The notes under the pieces are model-generated. The model worked only from the letters and a program-made list of their open reading frames with translations. It was not told the DNA's origin and searched no databases. A stretch of DNA of 64,000 nucleotides from Lamellibrachia columna (Eukaryota; Annelida; Polychaeta; Sabellida; Siboglinidae): positions 48,493,077 to 48,557,076 of the forward strand of contig OY759274.1 in the NCBI GenBank assembly GCA_963662155.1, in the 5' to 3' direction. A program made the translations under genes and the position numbers. This document shows, in pieces, positions 1 through 10,221 of this stretch; position 1 is the stretch's first letter; each line of letters begins with the position of its first letter.

Positions 1-300
1 TATGGCAACACTCGAATTCTTCTAGAAAATACAGATCTACCACTAAATATAATATGTTAATTCGTCCTTAATTACATTGTTTGGTCATGTGATAACATTG
101 CCTCAAGCCCTCAGCTGGTAAGCTTCCAGAAGCTTAGAATTTGATGGCAAGATACGTCATGTAGTACGCAAAGTTGACTATGTTGTATATTGTAGATTGC
201 TCCTGATAGCAGATATCTGAGTGTGGCTGGATCTCAACAAATCACCATTTCTGTGAGCAACATGAAGAATGTGGATGTTATCATTAACAATGTTGAGCTG

Positions 301-705
301 AACGTGGTAGAAAAACAGGCAAGTTGGATACATCCCATGGATGACCCTTACAGCTAATCACCTAAAATGTGTACTGAATGTGGTAGACAAACAGAAGTTG
401 GACACTTCCCATGGGTTACCCTTACAGCTAATCACCTAAAGTGTGTACTGAATGTGGTAGACAAACAGAGAAGTTGGATACTTCCCATGGGTTACCCTTA
501 CAACTAATCAACTAAAATGTGTATTGAATGTTGTTGGATACTTCCCATGGATGACCCTTACAACTAATCAACTAAAATGTATATTGAATGTTGTTGGATA
601 CTTCCCATGGATGACCCTTACAACTAATCAATCTAAAATGTGTACTGAATGTGGTAGAAAAAACATTCAAGTTGGATACAACTTATCAACTAAAGTGTGT
701 ATTGT
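301..705 (+). repeat. 60-76 bp minisatellite, six degenerate units
   Basis: Units start near 301, 378, 452, 527, 587 and 648. Each carries a stretch like ttggatacttcccatgg followed by acccttacaactaatca and ending tgtgtattg. The first unit overlaps the end of the candidate exon at 196-318 and its donor. Units two and three keep the exon-end motif (gtggtagacaaacag), while units four and five have lost it and are about 60 bp. This looks like tandem duplication that started across a splice junction. It creates a spurious open frame of repeated NVVGYFPWMTLTTNQ. Confidence 0.85.
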
Positions 706-2048
706 ATATTTTATTCTAGTTATCACTCCATCTCCTGTATTGCAATGGTATGTTTGGTGTACCGTGTTTTGACCAAACTTGTGTAACATTTGAGATGTTT
801 CAGAACCTATTTTTATCTCACATGTTGTCATTACCTTTACATGGTGACATAGTGTCAGTATGTATCAGTGACAAAATACTTCATTTAAGAAATTCATATT
901 TAAATAAAAAGCTGAGGAAAAATGGTATTTCATTTAATAATTTTTTTTTAACTTTTCCCACATGTTATGTTCCTTTCCTTGCTGCTGTAGATATTTATGA
1001 CGACTTTGCTCGTAGGTTGCAACTGGGGCAGTGATTGATGTGGGTCGTAAGCCAGACTGTTGCTCTGATCCTCACATTCACATGGCTATGGTAGAGACAG
1101 GCCCAAGTAGGATGATCGACCCCACTGAATACCTTTGTAAGTGAAAGGTGCCGCCTCCCAAATGGGTGCAGGAGTATGACCACTTCGTACTTGTCTGGAG
1201 AGTGAGTTCAGACAATATATCTTGCATAATCAGATTCATATCTGAAAGATATAAGCTCAATTATGTGGTTAGTGTTTGCCAAGCAAATTATGCCGCTAAT
1301 CAGCAGAAAATGTCATTCTAACAGCAATACTGGTTGTTTAGATATTCACCTTTACATGTAGTGGGGATTATATACTGATACTCTAATATGTACAGTCTCT
1401 ATTACTCATGGTTGTTATGAGTAATGCTATCCTTTAGTTCTACCATTTATCAAACAACTTCGTAGTCCTCCATTATACAATGTTAAAAACAAATGTTTTT
1501 AGCATTGAAACTTCATGCTGATTAATTGGTCAGAATATGTATTAATAGTAGCAGCCAATAAACTCAAAATACTCCTTGTACTTACCATTGACTAAGATAT
1601 GTTGATGCAACCAGAAACGATTCATATAACTTGTATTTCTAATTTTTATTTTTAGACTGCCAAGAGTTTAGGCCTTTCTGATCTCTCAAAGTTGAAAGAT
1701 GTTTTCAACTTCAAAATTAACTCCATCAGGCTGAACAAATTGCTCATAAGGTCGGCTTGTGAAAGGTCAAGACAAGCATCTTGAAACTGTGGAAGAAATT
1801 GAGGTTGGACAATGTTTATTTTCAGTGGTGGCTTATTATTTATATAATATTAATGTGCTGGCTTAGTACTTCAGAAAGTATTCTTATGAATAATTTCATG
1901 AAATATTGATTTCTGGTGCAAACAGCTAATTTATTACCAGCATAGCTGTTTTCATTATGTCTAATGTTTTCACATGAAGTCTAGCATTTTGATATACATG
2001 ATCTGACCAGTAGTGTTCGGACCATTCTTATTGGGAGGAGTGGCATAG

Positions 2049-2231
2049 ATGCTCCAGTTCAGAAAGGCTTGCAAACGAAATATTGAATCTGTTCAGATCA
2101 GCATTGAATCCTGGGAATCTGCTGCAGCAGACTGCAACAACTGGCGACAGGCTGTGTGGAGAGGTATCAGGAAGACAGAAGGAAGGAGAAATAAACTGTG
2201 GATGGAGAAGAGAGTCCGGGGGCCATCAATC
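2049..2231 (+). mobile_element. LINE C-terminal relic
   Basis: The frame from 2049 reads LQFRKACKRNIESVQISIES, then WESAAADCNNWRQAVWRGI. The pattern of a Cys-Lys-Arg box, a conserved W, then a D..W/N..WR box is the usual extreme C-terminus of many metazoan non-LTR retrotransposon polyproteins. Only this tail is present. Upstream RT motifs are absent, so it is a 5'-truncated or eroded insertion. The clade cannot be fixed from so short a piece. Confidence 0.55.
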
Positions 2232-2418
2232 CCTCATTGATTGTTATCTCAAGTCTGACCCACGTAAGTAGAATAGTATTGCCATATCTCATACAGGTCT
2301 TATATGATGAAATATTTGTCACTATTGTTACTTTCATGTAGTTTAATATGTTTTAATTATTGCTCCCCTCAATGTAATATAACACAGTTATGTTATCAGA
2401 GCTTAACTGAAGTGTTTA

Positions 2419-2419
<1 letters not shown>

Positions 2420-2469
<50 letters not shown>
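2420..2469. repeat. (AT)n microsatellite
   Basis: About 50 bp of near-pure TA dinucleotides with one phase slip near 2460. Unlike the two other AT tracts of this window it is not visibly inside a LINE reverse-transcriptase frame. Confidence 0.95.
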
Positions 2470-3394
2470 CAGTTGAGTTCTTTAGAAAGTCTTACAATGC
2501 AATAACATGTACTTAACATTGGCAGAATGTTTTTACATTGGGAATTGAATTGGCAAGAACATCCTGTGTTGTTTTGACAAGACTTGCAGCAGCATCAGTT
2601 GTTGTGTTGACCTTAAGTTGTTCATCTATCGAAACACATTGAACGCCTACTTCAGATATAACACCTGTAACCTGGAACTGACCATTGTCCTCAACGAGTG
2701 GACGGCCAGCTTCAAGGTGTTTAAACAGGATTTCAGTGAGTGATTTTACAGCAAACTTAATTTATTAATCATTTCACTCCAGTAGATACTTGTTAATATT
2801 TCACTGATCCCTTTGGATGTCATAGATGACAATAAATTAATTAAACAAATGATCTTCTGATTGTGGAAGTTCCTACAGTATCAATAATATTTTTAGAAAC
2901 AAATTTGACAGATACCTGTCAAGATTGTCCACACATTGATAAAACTGTTTAGTGATTCCTTATTCATCTGCCCTTTGTCTGTTGCTTTGGATGGAAATTT
3001 GCTTAAATCTTATTAGATATATGTCGGCAACATGCACATATGTATTTTGCTAATTTTCAGTAAAAAAAGACAATGTGAATCTTTTGAAAGAAGCCAACAT
3101 ATTGAGTGTTGTCCACATGAAGCTGTACCTAAAGATTGAGAAGACAAACAACAATCAGAAGGTAACTAGTTTGTTTTATGCTGGAAAATCCTACTACAAC
3201 TTAGAGTGGACCTCAATCAAATAACATGTTGGCTTTGATCTAACATGACAGTTGTTGTAGTCTTATTCAGCTCCAGTGAACTTACCGAACAAATTATACA
3301 ACTAAATTCATTACAAGGATTAGTTCATCCTTAATTCACTAACAATTAATAACATATCATTTCAACTTAACAATAAGGGCTTTATTCGCCCAAT

Positions 3395-4307
3395 ATATTA
3401 AGTGTTTAACAAGATTTAACAAGATTGCCATCCCAAACAACAATTTCCAGATGACAAGTGGACAAGGAAGCCATTGGCTTATTGAGAGTCCAACAATGTT
3501 CTAATCTATGTGTAGCCTGTCTTTATCAGATATCTGTCAACTCTATTTTTAAACATACACTAATAGCATTAACACACTCATTTGGCAGTTTGTTCCATTC
3601 GTTTATCACCATATGTGAGAAAGAGTACTTTCTCCTGTCCAACCTACACTGCTCCTTAACTAACTCTGCTTTGTGTCCTCTTGTTCTACTGCCTTCTTTA
3701 AGTTTGAAGAACATAATCATATCAACATCCTCATAATCGTTCACTATTTTAAACACTTTTATTTGGTCTCCTCTTAGTCTCCTGGTCTGTAGTGTTGTCA
3801 AACCACATTGGAATAAGCGGCTTTCGTAACTAAGGTCTCTCAATTCTAGAATCATTTTAGTTGCCCTTCGTTGTATTCTTTCTAGCTTGTCTGTATCCTT
3901 TTACGATACGGCCTCCATGCTTGAATACAATATTCCAAATGTGGTCTAACTATTGCTTTGTACAGGGGTACAATTAGCTGTTTCTCCTTATACGTGATAT
4001 ATCTCCTAATTAACCCTACAATTTGATTTCCTTTTGAATCAGCAATCCGACATTGCTCTGAAACTTTCATATCAGAACTAAATGTTACTCATAAGTCCTT
4101 TTCTTGTGTGGTTCTACCTAGTACATCATCCCCCATTTTGTATTCTTCGTCCATGTTTCATGTCCTATGTGTATGCATTTACGCTTCCCAAAATTGAATA
4201 ACATTGGCAATTTTTTAGGCCATTTAACTAATTTATTTAGTAACCTTTCTGAATACTTTTGTGACATCTGTAAATTTGAGTACTTTGCTAGATATGTCAT
4301 CTTCCAA

Positions 4308-4362
<55 letters not shown>

Positions 4363-4590
4363 ATTAAAAATTCTATAGTGCCTAATACTGATCCCTGAGG
4401 AACCCCACTCAAAATAGATTTCCAGTTTGAAATCTCACCATCTACTATTACTCTCTGTCTTCTGTGTGTAAGCCACTCTTCTATCCAGTTGATTACATCA
4501 TTACCTATTCCATGGGCTTTTAGTTTAAGTAACAATATTTGATGTGGCACTTTATCGAAAGCTTTCGGAAAATCTACATAGTTACCAAAA
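3395..4590 (-). mobile_element. CR1/L2-like non-LTR retrotransposon, copy 1, decayed
   Basis: Read on the minus strand, this is the C-terminal half of a LINE reverse transcriptase. In order it shows KVPHQILLLKLKAHGIGNDV, the RT motif SGVPQGSVLG (about 4400), a position where FADD is expected but FTDV is found (about 4270), the KVSEQCRIADSKGNQIVGL block, PHLEYCIQAWRPYRK (about 3910) and the terminal RRKYSFSHMVINEWNKLPNE block (about 3600). The 3' UTR ends near 3395 with a short tandem repeat, ATCTTGTTAA. It is 5'-truncated, has a catalytic-box change and several frame breaks, and carries an (AT)n insertion inside the RT. The nearby copy at 5478-6345 is the same family in the opposite direction. 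Confidence 0.9.
4311..4360. repeat. (AT)n microsatellite inside LINE RT
   Basis: Pure 50-bp tract. On the minus strand it lies between SGVPQGSVLG..FLI and DLEDDISSKVLKF, that is, where the family reads YINDL. The tract keeps the frame open (repeated YI), so it probably expanded from the TATAT of the Tyr-Ile codons rather than being inserted. Confidence 0.95.
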
Positions 4591-4714
4591 GTTCAGCTTA
4601 CAAATACAGCTGTAACAAAATACACATCATCACACACTTAAACCAAAACTCTGAATAACATTTAAATTCGTTCCCGGCACTAAAACCAAATCTGGATGAT
4701 TTGAGGGTTAACCA

Positions 4715-5030
4715 CCCAGCAAACATGGCAGTATTTGGCCAATGCTGGCAACATACTGGCGAGTACCTTTTGTACCGTCAACGGTACAACCGGTGTTGAG
4801 CCAGTACAATGTACAGACCACAGTGAAATTGGCCTTATGGGCCCAATACTGGCTAGTAAAAATTGCAACGCCATCTATTAATTTATTGTATTTAATGTTT
4901 TTAATATGTACTTGTGTGCACTATTCAGCCTCTATGGTTGCAAAGCGAAATAAAGTATTTTTATTATTTTGTAAATGCATTGTTGGCCGTATGGGCCCGC
5001 TAGTGGCCCAATACTGGCCAGTGTAATTTG
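4715..5030 (+). mobile_element. DNA-transposon-like left end with palindromic subterminal repeats
   Basis: The terminus CCCAGCAAACATG (4715-4727) is followed by a region rich in TGGCCCAATACTGGC, GGTACAACCGG and related palindromic 10-12-mers up to about 5030. The reverse complement of the same 13-mer occurs at 10209-10221, again with CCAGTACTGG repeats on its inner side. The organisation (short terminal motif plus subterminal palindrome array) is that of a DNA-transposon end. I see no clear target-site duplication and do not assign a superfamily. Confidence 0.5.
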
Positions 5031-5477
5031 CACGCCATCTGTTAATTTATTGTATAATATAATGTTTAATAATGCTTTTAGTATACACTTGCGTGTACCA
5101 TTCAGCCTGTGTGGCTCCAAAGCGAAATAAACTTATTATCATTATGGGTGTACTAAGTACAACAGTATGATCCATCAATTTGTTCAATTTTTATTTCGCC
5201 AAATAGCAGTGTTTCACCTATGGTGCAAATGATGAATGGCAGTGCTATCCTAGAATATATGCTAGTTTTTACTAGACAGACGGACTAGTTGATATGTGGT
5301 TTTACTAATCCGCAACAATCTTTATTATTGGGTAGTCCCACCCATTTCACCCCAGTTTTATGTTGGTAGTGCATACTAAATTGAATTTAAGACTGTTTAT
5401 CTGATTCTTACATGAGGCGTATTTGTGAATCTCAATCGCAATTTACAAACAGTCGAAGTGAAAACAGCGACAACGAT
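5031..5477. other. No gene seen; AT-rich sequence
   Basis: A near-duplicate of the preceding 150 bases begins here: caccatctgttaatttattg-like sequence and a motif ending GCGAAATAAA occur near 4870-4960 and again near 5030-5130. This gives a two-copy repeat of about 160 bp. Nothing coding is supported. Confidence 0.5.
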
Positions 5478-6345
5478 TCATGTCTAGAGCACGGAAACAT
5501 GGACGAAGAATATAAAATGGGGGATGCTGTACTAGGTAGAACCACACAAGAAAAGGACTTAGGAGTAACATGTAGTGGTGACATGGACGAAGAATATAAA
5601 ATGGGGGATGCTGTACTAGGTAGAACAACACAAGAAAAGGACTTAGGAGTAACATTTAGTGCTGACATGAAAGTTTCAGAGCAATGTGGGATTGCTGCTT
5701 CAAAAGGAAATCAAATTCTCGGGCTAATTAGGAGAACTATCATGTATAAGGAGAAGCAGCTAATTGTACCCCTGTACAAAGCAATAGTTATACCACATTT
5801 GGAATATTGTATTCAAGCATGGAGGCCGTATCGTAAAAAGGACATATACAAGTTAGAAAGAATACAACGAAGAGCAACCAAAATGATTCCAGAATTGAGA
5901 GACCTTAGTTACGAAAGTCGCTTATTACAATGTGGTTTGACAACACTAGAGACCAGGAGACTAAGAGGAGACCAAATAGAAGTATTTAAAATAGTGAACG
6001 GTTATGAGGATGTTGATAGGAATATGTTCTTCAAACTTAAAGAAGGCAGTAGAACCAGAGGACACAAAGCAGCATTAGTTAAGGAGCAGTGTAGGTTGAA
6101 CATGAGAAAGTACTCTTTCTCACAGAGGGTGATAAATGAATGGAACAAACTGCCAAATGATTGTGTTAATGCTAGTAGTGTGAATATGTTTAAAAATAGA
6201 ATTGACAGATATTTGATAAGGGTGGGCTACACATAGATGAGAAAATAGTTGGACTCTCGATAAGCCAATGGCTTCCTTGTCCACTTTGCCATCTGGAACT
6301 TGTTGTTTGGGATGGTAATCATGTTAAATATTGTTAAATGTCGGC
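5478..6345 (+). mobile_element. CR1/L2-like non-LTR retrotransposon, copy 2, C-terminal part
   Basis: This is a long open frame that continues to the TAG at 6234-6236. It includes MDEEYKMGDAVLGRTTQEKD, then KVSEQCGIAASKGNQILGL, PHLEYCIQAWRPYRKK, LERIQRRATKMIPELRDLS, GLTTLETRRLRGDQIEVFK and the terminal RKYSFSQRVINEWNKLPND..NRIDRYLIRVGYT block. The RT catalytic core lies upstream and is missing, so the copy is 5'-truncated. The 3' UTR matches copy 1 (aagccaatggcttccttgtcc) and ends near 6345 with TTGTTAAAT repeats. Oddly, a 28-codon segment at 5499-5582 is repeated in frame at 5583-5666. The region after the duplication is uninterrupted, so this copy is much younger than copy 1. Confidence 0.92.
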
Positions 6346-6613
6346 TGCAGTGAAAAAAAAACACATTGACACTCGTTCCTTGACATTGGTCATTGTTCAC
6401 TTAATATTTCTTGAGAATTGTCAAGGCAATATATTTCTTTAGCAACAGAAAGAGTTAACCTTAAACTCATTATAACTAAAGATCTGTATTTGCATGAAGC
6501 AACATGTTTGTCTGGAAAATAGTGCCTTGTAATATGTAATTGTGTTAATAGTATTATATTAATTGTATTCAACAACAGATTTTATCTTTGTTCTAGAATC
6601 ACACATTAACCAG
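6346..6613. other. Spacer before DUF4806 exon; no gene seen
   Basis: AT-rich sequence between the LINE 3' end and the first recognised DUF4806 exon. Nothing beyond the polypyrimidine stretch and acceptor near 6590-6613 is supported. Confidence 0.5.
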
Positions 6614-7149
6614 CTCTTCTACAAGACGATAGTGAGGAGGAGGAGGAGAAGGAGGAGGAGGAGGATGATGACTGCGACATGGCTGTCTCCAAGAACAGAG
6701 GCAGAAGTGGGAAGAAATGCCATCCAATTTTGCAGAGAACACCGACACCACCACCTGTTCCTGGTATTTATCTTTCTGTCATTATAGGTGACTGTATTTT
6801 CAATGAAATAATGCAGTATGCAACAATAATATATTCCTATGTTTTTTAGTCCTATATATTTTTACTTCATAATTCCTATATTTCCTATCAATTTTACACC
6901 GAAAGTGGATGGGCACACTGCATACATATGTTGAAATGAATTTCATGATACATAATTTTAACAACTTCCATTTATGACATACGTGTGTTGTTCAGCTGTA
7001 TTCGGCTCCTTGTCATCTCCAGGCGTGGTTCTGTAATTCTGGCAGTTTTGTTTATACCTTTGTAAATATACACCTTATGATGGTTTTCAGAATTGACTGT
7101 GACTGATGACAGGATTCTAAACGGGAGAAGCCAAGCTGCAACAAGGACA

Positions 7150-7239
7150 CCACTCACCCCCAGAACACCATTCACCCCCAGAACACCACTCACCCCCAGA
7201 ACACCACTCACCCCCAGAACCCCGCTCACCCCCAGAACG
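7150..7239 (+). repeat. 18-bp coding repeat (PLTPRT) in DUF4806 exon 2
   Basis: Five in-frame units of CCACTCACCCCCAGAACA with few changes encode P(L/F)TPRT five times, followed by a degenerate PTQRTPTG. The unit length is a multiple of three, so the repeat preserves the frame. The product would be a basic, proline/threonine-rich disordered linker between the acidic N-terminal stretch and the DUF4806 domain. Confidence 0.9.
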
Positions 7240-7816
7240 CCAACCCAGAGGACACCAACTGGACAGTTCACAGGTAATTATTAAAGAAATTGCATCATTA
7301 GAAGTAAAAAAATAATATGCTAATTTGGCTTGTATTGTGTTCACCTACTGTGTTCACCTACATATTCTAAAAATAAATAATTAGGGATTTTTTATGTGCA
7401 AGATCATGTATAAGTAGAGCCCACTTTACAGTTTGGCACTAACTATGCAAATTAAAATAATACTTTCCAAATGCAGTGTCTTCTCTTGTGTGTATACTTT
7501 TCATGGCGTATGGTATTTTTTAAATGTACTAGAAGTTCCATATATTTTTTTGCAGCTTTCGAGAGGGAGATGCTGTGAGCAGTGACAGCAACCCAAGTCA
7601 CACTTGATGGTGTGGTGCGTGAGCAAGCCAGCCAGCGGAAGCTCCTCAACCTGCTTATGACAAGTTCTGCCAGTGCGGACGTCAATGTAGAGTTGCCTGA
7701 TGACTTGACCTTTCCGTTGACAAGTGTGGAAGATGTAGAGAAGCTGGAGGTCAAGCTGCTTGACAAGACCATCAAAAACCTCGTGGTGAGCATTTGTACA
7801 ATCATGTTTGTAGTTT

Positions 7817-7847
7817 AATCTTATTTCAATGCTATTGAAATAAGATT
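7817..7847. other. Perfect 14-bp inverted repeat, 3-nt loop
   Basis: AATCTTATTTCAAT, loop GCT, then its exact reverse complement. It lies just after the donor of exon 3 (7785), inside intron 4. No further pairing extends outward. It could be a chance snapback duplication, and no function is inferred. Confidence 0.9.
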
Positions 7848-8029
7848 TTTTATTGTTAATGCTATTCAAGAAATACCTGTGTAGTGGTGGTAGGGGTGTT
7901 AATTTTTAATGGTGGGGGTAATGCTATTATCACTTAAATTCAATTAAATTAGGATACATAAAATCATCTGTAAAAAAATTGTTTCCTGCCCCCCATACAT
8001 TTATTTCTGGAATAGCCCTTATATTGTCA

Positions 8030-8210
8030 TCCAAGTTATTGATATAACACATTAAGAATAGCATAGGTCGTAATATTGATGCTTATGGTACCCACTAAAA
8101 AATTATTTCCGATTTGAAACCTCCCCATCTACCACTACTGTATGTCTATTTTCAGTCAGCCATTATTTTATCCAGTTGATTTTGTCATCACCTGTAACAT
8201 GGGTTTTCGT
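8030..8210 (-). mobile_element. CR1/L2-like RT relic in intron
   Basis: The minus strand reads weakly as the same RT region as copy 1. It has a Trp-Ile-Lys then Trp-Leu-Thr block (cf. NWIEEWLTHRR), VVVDGEVSNRK, and an eroded SGVPQ box followed by a CYS..YIN-like stretch. There are several stops. It sits between DUF4806 exons 4 and 5 of the older reading direction, so it is an old intronic insertion. Confidence 0.6.
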
Positions 8211-8424
8211 TGACATTTTGGAGTATGCTTATCTTTGCAGATGCACGACTTGGCCATTATTGGCGGCAGTACCATGAAGGAGAATGTGCAGCGAGTAATG
8301 TCCCATGTGCTGGACCATGCTGTTGCCCTCCAGTACAACTGGGCTGGCAAAAGTGGCTGGAAGAGTCACACGGATGACATCAAAAGGGCATTCAGCAGTC
8401 TACTGTTGAGCAGCGTGATTACAC

Positions 8425-9218
8425 GTATGTACCATTATAATTTTTTTTACTTGCATACAGCACATAACAATTGGGAAAAAAAGATTAACAATTGTTAGGG
8501 ATTAATTAATTAATATGACTGACTTGTCTTGAAAAAAACTTCCATAGCACATAAATCCTCAGGGGCATTGAGCTCAGAAGTGCAACAAACTGAAATCATT
8601 AAATATATCGTTAAACAAATATTGCGAACAGGGACATGCAAGAATCATCATAGTGAGGGAACGCCAAGGATTTAGGGTAGAAATGCAATTTCAAAAATAT
8701 ATGTCTTGAGGAAGGTAGCCAGAGTTTTATATGGCGTTAAAGTGATGGGGAGTTCATTCCATTTTTGTTTTATATACATCAATCCAAACCATGGTTGAAG
8801 CACAGTAGGTTAAACAATTATAACGATGTTTATTTAAACATAACAGTTCTGCCAACCACAGTACATTACATAGCCATTAAAAAGTACCTGTATCAAGTTG
8901 TATGTAGGGCCATTACAGCAAACCCTACATTTTCATGTGAAATCATGTTAATAACATTGAGTTGTTGATAATAAAAAGGTGGATTGGACAGCCATTGTAA
9001 AAAATACATACTTATTGTCATTTTGGTTGAAATTTTGTAATTTCCCTTTAAATATTAATACATACAAGAATAATAATTGTTACGGATAATTAATACTACA
9101 GGCTTATCTCTAAAAACCTGGAACTTTCAAAGGGTGCACTAGTTACATCTCGATTGAATAAAATAATTGTTACACAAATATAACACTGGTGTTTAGAGCA
9201 AACATGTACATGTTTCAG
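8425..9218. other. Last intron of the DUF4806 pseudogene
   Basis: AT-rich sequence between donor gtatgt (8425) and acceptor tttcag (9218). No element or gene is recognised in it. Confidence 0.5.
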
Positions 9219-9330
9219 GGGCCATTCTAAGAAACCCGCTTTTGTAAAAAGCCACAGACTCTGACGTACAGAAAGAGATGATGTTTAAGGAACTCCGGCG
9301 ACAGGCACATTGGGAGGAAGAGAAGAGCAG

Positions 9331-9718
9331 TGGCTTTGATGGGGGAGCAAGGGAGGCAGCAGTGGCTTTGATGGAGGAGCAAGGGAGGCAGCAGTGGCTT
9401 TGATGGAGGAGCAAGGGGAGGCAGCAGTGGCTTTGATGGAAGAGCAAGGGAGGCGGCAGTGGCTTTGATGGAGGAGCAAGGGGAGGCAGCAGTGGCTTTG
9501 ATGGAGGAGCAAGGGAGGCAGCAGTGGCTTTGATGGAGGAGCAAGGGAGGCAGCAGTGGCTTTGATGGAAGAGCAAGGGAGGCAGCAGTGGCTTTGATGA
9601 AAGAGCAAGGGGAGGCAGCAGTGGCTTTGATGGAGGAGCAAGGGAGGCAGCAGTGGCTTTGATGGAGGAGCAAGGGAGGCAGCAGTGGCTTTGATGGAGG
9701 AGCAAGGGAGGCAGCAGC
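9331..9718 (+). repeat. 32-bp minisatellite, about 12 units
   Basis: The unit contains GCAGTGGCTTTGATGGAGGA then GCAAGGGAGGCA. Units are 32 or 33 bp, depending on GGGAGG or GGGGAGG. Because 32 is not a multiple of three and the minus strand lacks stops in the unit, all three minus-strand frames are open (PSKPLLPPL-type peptides). These are artefacts. On the plus strand the array begins inside the last DUF4806 exon and ends that frame. Confidence 0.95.
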
Positions 9719-9829
9719 AGTATCAATGAGTCTGAATTGTGACAATTTCAGAAATAAAGCTGCGTGCATTGTATATAACATCGATCTTGGTGTTTGTTGC
9801 TACCTCACTGCTATGTAGACCCAGTACCA

Positions 9830-10221
9830 CTAACGTTCCAGTCAGTACCGGCATGCTGTACTGGCCCAGTACTGTGCCAATGCCCTTTTCCAGTACTGAA
9901 CCACTACCATACCAGTGTAGTACCAGTACGGGGCCAGTACAGCATACCGGTACTGGCCCAGTACTGTGCTAATGCACTATGCCAGTACTGGACCACTACC
10001 ATTCCAGTATATTGCCAGTACTGGGCCAGTAGAGCATGCCGGTATTGGCCCAGTACTGGGCCACTACTGTTCCATAACTGGCCCAGTACAGTATGCCGGT
10101 ACCGGCCCAATTCACAGCCTCTGTGCAGAACTGTACTGGACCAGTAATGTTTAACAGCGTTGAGCCAGTACTGCAGTAGTTACTGGGCCAGTACAGGTCC
10201 ATTACAGTCATGTTTGCTGGG
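9830..10221 (-). mobile_element. DNA-transposon-like right end, CCAGTACTGG palindrome array
   Basis: Numerous copies of CCAGTACTGG, GGCCAGTACAG and GCCGGTACCGGCCC fill this stretch and can fold back on themselves. It ends with CATGTTTGCTGGG (10209-10221), the exact reverse complement of the terminus at 4715-4727. It is most simply the right end of the same element or of a related one. Superfamily and target-site duplication are not determined. Confidence 0.5.

Larger units (their letters stand above)
196..3161 (+). other. Candidate decayed multi-exon gene, unrecognised
   Basis: Several short open stretches are bounded by plausible splice sites. They are 196-318 (41 codons, starts IAPDSRYLSVAG, ends before GC-type donor gcaagt), 1016-1136 (contains AVIDVGRKPDCCSDPHIHM, donor gtaagt), 1656-1750 (contains LSDLSKLKDVFNFKINSIRL, donor gtcggc), about 2558-2737 (cysteine-rich, contains NTLNAYFRYNTCNLELTIVL, donor gtgagt) and 3061-3161 (contains LLKEANILSVVHMKLYLKI, donor gtaact). 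Codon-like composition and conserved-looking residues suggest real or former exons on the plus strand. The phases do not chain perfectly (1016-1136 ends in phase 1, while 1656-1750 needs phase 0), so either exons are missing or this is a pseudogene. The cysteines suggest an extracellular product, but I do not recognise the family. A LINE relic and a minisatellite interrupt the locus. Confidence 0.25.
6614..9399 (+). pseudogene. DUF4806-domain protein, five-exon pseudogene
   Basis: Five exons with consensus splice sites and matching phases: 6614-6763 (acidic DDSEEEEEKEEEEDDD, then proline-rich), 7091-7273 (PLTPRT hexapeptide repeats), 7556-7785, 8241-8424 and 9219 onward. Joined phases are 1, 1, 0, 1. 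Exons 3-5 form a DUF4806 domain: FPLTSVEDVEKLEVKLLD, LAIIGGSTMKENVQRVMSH, VALQYNWAGKSGWK, FSSLLLSSVIT, then ILRNPLL and KATDSDVQ, in the order and spacing I know for that family. Two in-frame stops break it: TGA at about 7576-7578 (after FEREML) and TAA at 9245-9247 (after ILRNPLL, where the family usually continues into KATD). The N-terminal part common in the family is not found upstream. The function of DUF4806 is unknown; members are often multicopy in animal genomes. The last exon runs into a minisatellite, ending at a stop near 9399. A CR1 relic sits in intron 4. Confidence 0.75.

Noticed and set aside
991..1201. Single exon with a frameshift and a stop
   Set aside because: An alternative acceptor after cgtag (1015) and donor gtaagt (1137) give a clean open exon without assuming damage.
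2880..2950. Possible CR1 C-terminal relic (FRNKFDRYL)
   Set aside because: Only nine residues resemble the NRIDRYL end; too short to annotate.
9193..9781. Three overlapping minus-strand frames of 118-184 codons
   Set aside because: They are the 32-bp minisatellite read in three frames; composition is only the repeat.
9739..10211. Several frames on both strands through the CCAGTACTGG region
   Set aside because: The palindromic motif lacks stops in most frames; no independent coding signal.
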